DNA from: Lysobacterales bacterium
GTDB lineage: Bacteria; Pseudomonadota; Gammaproteobacteria; Xanthomonadales; Ahniellaceae
Assembly: GCA_016703225.1 (NCBI GenBank)
Contig: JADJCM010000003.1
Coordinates: 1-64,000, forward strand
Length of the DNA stretch: 64,000 nucleotides
Reading direction: 5' to 3'
In this document: piece by piece, positions 59,412 through 64,000 of the stretch
Layout: each line of letters opens with the position of its first letter
Position numbering within the stretch: the stretch's first letter is position 1
Program-made: the position numbers and the translations under genes
Notes under the pieces: model-generated
The model's database searches: none
The model's input: the letters and a program-made list of their open reading frames with translations, nothing else
Told to the model about the DNA's origin: nothing

Positions 59412-62118
59412 AGGGCACTCCCAGTTCCAGCGCCAGGCGTTCGGCGAAGGCGCGGTTGACTTCGCCTTCGAGCGTGGCGGCGCGCAACACTGGCAGGTGT
59501 TCGCCGAGCAGGCTGCGCGCGCCTGCGCGATCACCGCGGGCGGCGGCGACGGCGGCTTGCTCGGCGGCGACGATGGCGCGGTCGAAGGCAAGTGCGTCGT
59601 CGCCGAGCTGTGCCGCGGCACGATCGAACTCGCGCCCGGCTTCATCGAGTTGGCCGCCGGCAAGTGCGACCTGGCCGCGCAAGCGGTGCGGTTGGGCCAG
59701 CGCCGGGTGGTTCGGCGGCAGGGTCGACACGAAGATCGGTTCTGCGGCGTCGAGCAGCGTCTGCGCCTCCGGCAGCCGTCCGGCGCGCCGCTCCAGCTGC
59801 GCTTGGCGCATGGTCTCGAACGCCCAGTTCCAGTCCGGTTCTCCGGCGATTTCGAGATGACGGGAGCGCACCGACTCGAAACGCGCGCGCGCTTCCTCGA
59901 AACCGCCGCGCAGGCCGATGCTGCGCGCCAGATTGCCCTCGGCGCGCAGGCGCTCGCGCGACAGCGGTGCGACGTTGGCCACATAGAGATCGACGCTCTC
60001 GCGTGCCAGCGTCTCGGCGCGTGCATAGTCTCCGGCGTTCTCGAAGGTCGACGCCAGGTTCAGCAGCACCAGGGCACGGTCCAGCGGCGAGTCGCGGTCG
60101 CGTTCGGTCAGCGCCAGAGCGCGCTCGGCGTGCGGCAGTGCCGCCACGGCTTCGCCGCTGTCGTTCAAGCTCACGGCGAGATCGTTCTCGAGATCGGCGA
60201 GGCGCGCGCCGGTGCTGCCGATGATCTGCTCATGCGCCATGATTGCCGATTGCAGCAGTTGCTGCGCTTCGCGGTAGCGCCCGAGCTGGTTCAGCACGGC
60301 GGCGTGCAGGCGCATCGCGGCGAGACGGTCCGGGTGGCCCGCGGGCGTGCGCGCCTCGGCACGCTGCAACTGCTCGCGCGAATGGCGCTCGGCAGGTTCG
60401 AGGTCGCCGGCGCGCATCTCGATGTCGGCGAGTGCGGCGATGCAGTCCTCGATCTGCTCGTCGAGCAGTTGCGGATGCGCGGCGGCCAATGCCAATGCTG
60501 CCTCCAGCTGCGGGCGCGCCACTTCGTAGAGCCCGCGCCGATAGTCGACCCAGGCGTGGTTGCGCAGGGTGCGCAGCTGCATCGCCGGGTCCTGCGGCAA
60601 CCAACGCATGCGTAGTGCCGCCGAGACCTCGTTGGCGGCCGCCGCGCCCTCGAAGTCGCTGATGCCGAGCAATGCGCTGGCGAGTTCGTCTTGCAGTTCG
60701 CCAAGCAGCAGGTCGCTGTCGCGCGCGCTGCCCGCGGGTAACCGCTGGATCGCCGCGCGCAGCAGGGTCGCGGCGCGCGCCGGTTCGCCGAGCTGCTGAT
60801 AGACGCCGGCCACCGTGGCGTACACCGACACGCCGGCCTGGCTGGCGTCGAGTGGTTGGCGCGCCAGCTGTTCCTCGATCGCGGCGACGAATTCGCGAGC
60901 CCCGACCGGCCGGCCCAGGGCCACGCCGGGGGCCACGCGCTCGAACACCCCCTGCAGCAACTGCAGCGACTGCCGCGCGCTGTCGCGTTCGGCGGCAGCG
61001 GTGGCCTCGGCGGCGACGGCGCGCAGACGTTCGACTTGCAGACGCCAGACGAAGCCGGTCAGCAGCGCAAGCGCGATCAGGCTGGCAGCGCTGCCGAGAC
61101 GGTGCCGTGCGATGAACTTGCGTGCGCGATACCAGGTGGTGTCGGCGGCGGCGCTGACCGGCAGGCCGCGGCGATAGCGCGCGAGGTCGTCGCAGAACGC
61201 CGCCATCGTCACGTAGCGATCCGCGGCGCGGACGGCGGTCGCCTTGGCGATGATGCCGGACAGTTCGGCATCCGTTGGGTTGCCCGCCAGCGTTTCGCGC
61301 AGCATCGCGCCGAGGCTGTAGATGTCGGTGGCGATGCCGACGCTCTGGCCGGCGGCCTGCTCGGGGCTGGCGTAGCCGGGGGTGAACACGCGCGTGGAAC
61401 CTTGCAGCCCGCTTTCGCTGTTGTCGATCAGCTTGGCGACGCCGAAGTCGAGCAGTTTGATCTCGCCGGCCTCATTGACCATCACGTTGGAAGGCTTGAG
61501 ATCGCGGTGGATGACCAGGTGCTGGTGCGCATGCTGGACCGCGGCGCCGATGCGCTCGACCAGCTCGATGCGGGCATCGCGGTCAGGGCGTCGGCGGCGC
61601 AGGTAGGTGTCAAGTGTTTCGCCGCGCACGTACTCGACGACCAGATAGGGCTGGCCCGCCTCGGTTTCGCCGCCATCGATCAGGCGGGCGATGTCGGGAT
61701 GGTCGAGTGCGGCCAGGATCTGCCGCTCCTGGCGCAGGCGGCGCATGCCGTCTTGCGATGGAAAGCCGCGGATCAGCTTGATCGCGGCCTGCTGCGTGAA
61801 CCCGCCTTCGTCGCGCTCCGCGAGCAGCACCGTGCCCATGCCGCCGCAGCCGAGTTCGCGCAGAATTCGCCAGGAACCGATGCGCTGGCCGCTGAGGTCG
61901 GGCGCGATGCTGGCTTCGGCGTCGGAGCGCAGTGCCGCATCGATGGCAGCATCGGCCGCGGCATCGGCCGCGAGCAGCGCGCGCAGGCGCGCCGCCTGTT
62001 CGGTCGGTATTGCGTCCAGTTGCGCCTCGCGCCCCTTCGCGTCGAGTGCGAGCAAGGCATCGAACCAGTCCGACAGCGAGCGTTGCGGGTCAGCCGGACT
62101 CACGTTCACGCAGTGCAT
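59410..62118 (-). CDS. Serine/threonine protein kinase with membrane helix and TPR-rich C-terminus
   Basis: About 902 residues. An N-terminal helical part is followed by a Hanks-type kinase domain (residues 65-335): glycine loop ELGCGGMGTVLLAE, Lys in AAIKLIRG, catalytic HRDLKPSNVMV, DFGVAK and a PGYASPEQAAG activation segment. One membrane helix (LGSAASLIALALLTGFVWRL) follows. The remaining 520 residues are tetratricopeptide-type helical repeats. The start is ATG 62118 or GTG 62109; either overlaps the sigma-factor stop. This kinase-TPR design next to an ECF sigma gene is a recurrent pair in Xanthomonadales and Planctomycetes, suggesting that the kinase controls or is controlled by the sigma factor. 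Confidence 0.9.
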   Translation of the reverse strand: MHCVNVSPADPQRSLSDWFDALLALDAKGREAQLDAIPTEQAARLRALLAADAAADAAIDAALRSDAEASIAPDLSGQRIGSWRILRELGCGGMGTVLLAERDEGGFTQQAAIKLIRGFPSQDGMRRLRQERQILAALDHPDIARLIDGGETEAGQPYLVVEYVRGETLDTYLRRRRPDRDARIELVERIGAAVQHAHQHLVIHRDLKPSNVMVNEAGEIKLLDFGVAKLIDNSESGLQGSTRVFTPGYASPEQAAGQSVGIATDIYSLGAMLRETLAGNPTDAELSGIIAKATAVRAADRYVTMAAFCDDLARYRRGLPVSAAADTTWYRARKFIARHRLGSAASLIALALLTGFVWRLQVERLRAVAAEATAAAERDSARQSLQLLQGVFERVAPGVALGRPVGAREFVAAIEEQLARQPLDASQAGVSVYATVAGVYQQLGEPARAATLLRAAIQRLPAGSARDSDLLLGELQDELASALLGISDFEGAAAANEVSAALRMRWLPQDPAMQLRTLRNHAWVDYRRGLYEVARPQLEAALALAAAHPQLLDEQIEDCIAALADIEMRAGDLEPAERHSREQLQRAEARTPAGHPDRLAAMRLHAAVLNQLGRYREAQQLLQSAIMAHEQIIGSTGARLADLENDLAVSLNDSGEAVAALPHAERALALTERDRDSPLDRALVLLNLASTFENAGDYARAETLARESVDLYVANVAPLSRERLRAEGNLARSIGLRGGFEEARARFESVRSRHLEIAGEPDWNWAFETMRQAQLERRAGRLPEAQTLLDAAEPIFVSTLPPNHPALAQPHRLRGQVALAGGQLDEAGREFDRAAAQLGDDALAFDRAIVAAEQAAVAAARGDRAGARSLLGEHLPVLRAATLEGEVNRAFAERLALELGVP

Positions 62119-62650
62119 CCTTGAGCCAGGCACGACCGAAGCGCAGGGCACGGTCGATGGTGCTGGCCGAGACCTCCATCAACTTGGCGATTTCCTCGCG
62201 TTCCAGGCCGGCGAAGTAAGTCAGCGAAATCACCTCGGCGGCGCGTGCGTCGACTGCGGCCAGCGCATGGATGGCCTCGTCGACCTGCAGCGTATCGCCG
62301 GCTGCCGCGATCAGGTCGGACTTGGAGTCGAGGTCGGTAACCGGACCAGCGTCGCGCTTCTGCGCATGGCGGCGTCGCGCCGAGTCGACCAGGATCTGCC
62401 GCGTCGCCAGCGCGATCACGTTCATCAGATGGCGCCGGCTCTGCCAGTCGCCGCCTTGCGCGAGGACGCGCATCAGGGCCTCGTGCGCGAGCTCGGTTGC
62501 GGCCAGGGTGGCGTCGCGGTGCGCCGCCAGTTGCCGACGCGCAATCGCTCGCACCTCGTGGTAGACGAGGTTCACCATCGCATCGCGCGCGGCCAGTTCG
62601 CCCTCGCGCCATGCAGCCAGCAATTCGGTGAAGCCTGTTGCTTCGGTCAT
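62090..62650 (-). CDS. ECF-type RNA polymerase sigma factor (TIGR02999-like)
   Basis: 186 residues. Region 2 runs FTELLAAWREGELAARDAMVNLVYHEV, then LAHEALMRVL and RRHLMNVIALATRQILVD. Region 4 is AVDARAAEVISLTYFAGLEREEIAKLMEVSASTIDRAL, quoted here in parts. It belongs to the ECF subgroup that is encoded beside Ser/Thr kinases rather than anti-sigma factors. ATG 62650 gives the family N-terminus MTEATGF. Its stop lies inside the kinase start region, so the two are coupled. Confidence 0.9.
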   Translation of the reverse strand: MTEATGFTELLAAWREGELAARDAMVNLVYHEVRAIARRQLAAHRDATLAATELAHEALMRVLAQGGDWQSRRHLMNVIALATRQILVDSARRRHAQKRDAGPVTDLDSKSDLIAAAGDTLQVDEAIHALAAVDARAAEVISLTYFAGLEREEIAKLMEVSASTIDRALRFGRAWLKDALRERESG

Positions 62651-62733
62651 CGCGGATGCTCGGGACAGGGCGCCGAAGATACTGCGAAAGACGGCCGCGC
62701 AACGGTGCGCCGTCGCGCACTGCATTCCCCACG

Positions 62734-63291
62734 TCAGCGGTGTTCGAGCGCCACGCCTTGCAGCACCTGCGGCCAAGGAAACAGCGGGCCCGGGTCGCGC
62801 TTGCGCCGCACCTTCACGCCGGCGTCGTCGCTGGCTGCGACTTCAGTCGTGTCCAGAACCTCGTGCCCGGCGATCTCGCGCAGGTTCGGCAGTTGCGATC
62901 GCAGCTGCGAGAGCAGTGCACGCAACGCCGCGATCTGCTCGGCGGTGTACGGCTCGGTCATCTGTTGGTGGCGCGAATCGAGCCATTCCGGATACCGGCC
63001 GGTGTTGACCAGTTCGATGCCGACCGACTGCGGGTTGTAGCCGCGCGTGTGGTGAGCGATGCGAGTGACCGGAACGAATTCGTGGATACGACCGTCGCGG
63101 TCGATGTAGTAGTGCCCGGAATTGCCGGTGCCGGTCTCGGCGTAGAGGATGCGTTCGCCGAACTCGCGCGCCATCGCCAGATCGGGCAGCTCGGTGCAGT
63201 GGATCACGACCAGGGTGACCGCCTCGCGCGGCCGCGCTTGCAGTTGGTCGACGTAGGGCAACGGCCATTGCTGGATGGCGAGGTCGCTCAT
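62734..63291 (-). CDS. N-acetylmuramoyl-L-alanine amidase (amidase_2, AmpD-like)
   Basis: 185 residues. Zinc ligands are visible as the His in LVVIHCTELP near residue 31, the His in IAGHEVLD near 142 and the Asp in RKRDPGPLFPW near 165. The substrate region GHYYIDRDGRIHEFVP and RGYNPQSVGIELVN is standard. No signal peptide is seen, so it is probably a cytoplasmic AmpD-type enzyme that trims recycled anhydro-muropeptides. It starts two bases before the stop end of the upstream methyltransferase gene and may share its transcript. Confidence 0.9.
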   Translation of the reverse strand: MSDLAIQQWPLPYVDQLQARPREAVTLVVIHCTELPDLAMAREFGERILYAETGTGNSGHYYIDRDGRIHEFVPVTRIAHHTRGYNPQSVGIELVNTGRYPEWLDSRHQQMTEPYTAEQIAALRALLSQLRSQLPNLREIAGHEVLDTTEVAASDDAGVKVRRKRDPGPLFPWPQVLQGVALEHR

Positions 63292-63292
63292 G

Positions 63293-63952
63293 TCACTTGG
63301 CGCGCGTCGGCTTGATGCCGCGCGACTTGCTGCGCGTGATCACGTACACCGAGGCCGGCGGCACGTTCCACACGGTGAATCCGGTTCGTTTCGCGCTCAG
63401 GTGCAGTTCGCGCATGACTTCGCGCTTGACCGGGTTGGTCGGCCCGTAGGTGAACTGGATGAAACGGCCCTGCGGCCCCATCACGCTGAATGCGGCCTCC
63501 AGGATTCCCTGCTGCAACTCCGCGCTCATCGACAACAGTCCAAGGCCGCTGATCACGGCATCGACCTCGCCGGCTTGCGCGAACTTTTCGCGCTCGACCA
63601 CGCGCGCGGTCGAGAGTGCGTCGGCGCATACCACACGCGTCTGCGGGAAGCGCTGCATCAGGTGCTGGTGCAGCGACTCGTTGAGCTCGAACACCAGCAG
63701 ATTTTCGGGCGCGATGCCGCGTTCGAGCAGAGCTTCGGTGAATACGCCGGTGCCGCCGCCGAGTTCGATCACCTTGCGCGCGCCGTCCGGCAACTGGCTC
63801 AGCATCTCGGCCGCCAGTTCCTTGCTGCTGGGTGAAACCGCAGCCGTCGTCAGCGGCGCCTTCAGCCATTGCCGAAAGAAGGTCCAGGCGATCGCCGCGT
63901 CTTCGCGGCGCTGGCGCAGGACGCGCCCGATCTTGGTTCCGCGTAGCGGCAT
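63293..63952 (-). CDS. Class I SAM methyltransferase, phospholipid N-methyltransferase-like
   Basis: 219 residues. After a basic N-terminal helix (FFRQWLKAPLTTAAVSPSSK) comes the SAM loop IELGGGTGVFTEALLERG near residue 61, LLVFELNE, and VVCADALSTA with VDAVISGLGLLSMS. The post-SAM RFIQFTYGPTNPV and C-terminal WNVPPASVYVITR fit the PmtA/COG3963 family that methylates phosphatidylethanolamine, rather than rRNA dimethylases. The exact substrate remains inferred. The 48 bases after its start to the window end hold the beginning of nothing identifiable. Confidence 0.82.
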   Translation of the reverse strand: MPLRGTKIGRVLRQRREDAAIAWTFFRQWLKAPLTTAAVSPSSKELAAEMLSQLPDGARKVIELGGGTGVFTEALLERGIAPENLLVFELNESLHQHLMQRFPQTRVVCADALSTARVVEREKFAQAGEVDAVISGLGLLSMSAELQQGILEAAFSVMGPQGRFIQFTYGPTNPVKREVMRELHLSAKRTGFTVWNVPPASVYVITRSKSRGIKPTRAK

Positions 63953-64000
63953 GCAGGAAATCCGTGTGAACTGCTCCGGATGATACGGGGCCGGGATGAC

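Overview
The window is GC-rich, gene-dense DNA from a gammaproteobacterium, most likely a member of the Xanthomonadales/Lysobacterales (Rhodanobacteraceae- or Dokdonella-like). This rests on gene content and order (thiS-thiG-trmB, purM-purN-DUF3108, metG next to apbC, zwf-pgl-edd-glk-eda), on a secreted protease ending in a short ADGFE-type tail, and on abundant REP-type palindromes. It is an inference from protein families, not from a marker RNA; no rRNA or tRNA gene is visible.

Layout. 1-3.9 kb: a small secreted/anchored protein, NAD kinase, a subtilisin-like protease and a 5'-nucleotidase. 3.9-6.2 kb: a 142-bp tandem repeat array split by a 1.39-kb IS110/IS1111-type element that may carry a guide-RNA region. 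6.2-11.7 kb: a DMT exporter, a Rieske protein, an SLC13-like permease, trmB and thiG-thiS. 11.8-18.2 kb: a four-gene overlapping operon resembling a type III restriction system. It has a helicase/nuclease, an AlbA/ATPase protein broken by two frameshifts, and an Xre regulator, but its first gene keeps only the C-terminal domain of the methyltransferase, fused to a winged helix. 18.2-22.3 kb: a YbhFSR-like ABC exporter and a diguanylate cyclase. 22.3-33.5 kb: housekeeping genes (small kinase, DUF3108, purN, purM, metG, apbC) and a very large BNR/sortilin-like secreted protein. 33.6-34.3 kb: a RAYT (REP-associated tyrosine transposase) surrounded by palindromes that look like its own REPs. 35.2-37.1 kb: an AAA ATPase overlapping a Toprim-like DUF4276 protein, a probable two-gene defence module. 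38-53 kb: a carbohydrate region in which a secreted beta-propeller/GGDEF sensor, a pullulanase and a GH97 alpha-glucosidase face a complete glucokinase plus Entner-Doudoroff operon. 53-57.6 kb: OsmC, Uma2, kbl, DUF2007, tesB and an aspartate/glutamate racemase. 57.6-59.4 kb: a ParE-type toxin-antitoxin pair and a frameshifted IS630, bracketed by a 51-bp direct repeat that duplicates the racemase start. 59.4-64 kb: an ECF sigma factor with a TPR-carrying Ser/Thr kinase, a peptidoglycan amidase and a phospholipid-type methyltransferase.

How the parts fit. Starch or maltodextrin cut outside the cytoplasm by the pullulanase and GH97 enzyme would yield glucose, which glk, zwf, pgl, edd and eda carry through the Entner-Doudoroff route. 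The accessory load is concentrated in three patches: the restriction-like operon, the AAA/DUF4276 pair and the toxin-antitoxin/IS630 block. At least six families of short palindromic repeats sit between genes, mostly at gene ends, and one has been absorbed in frame into pgl.
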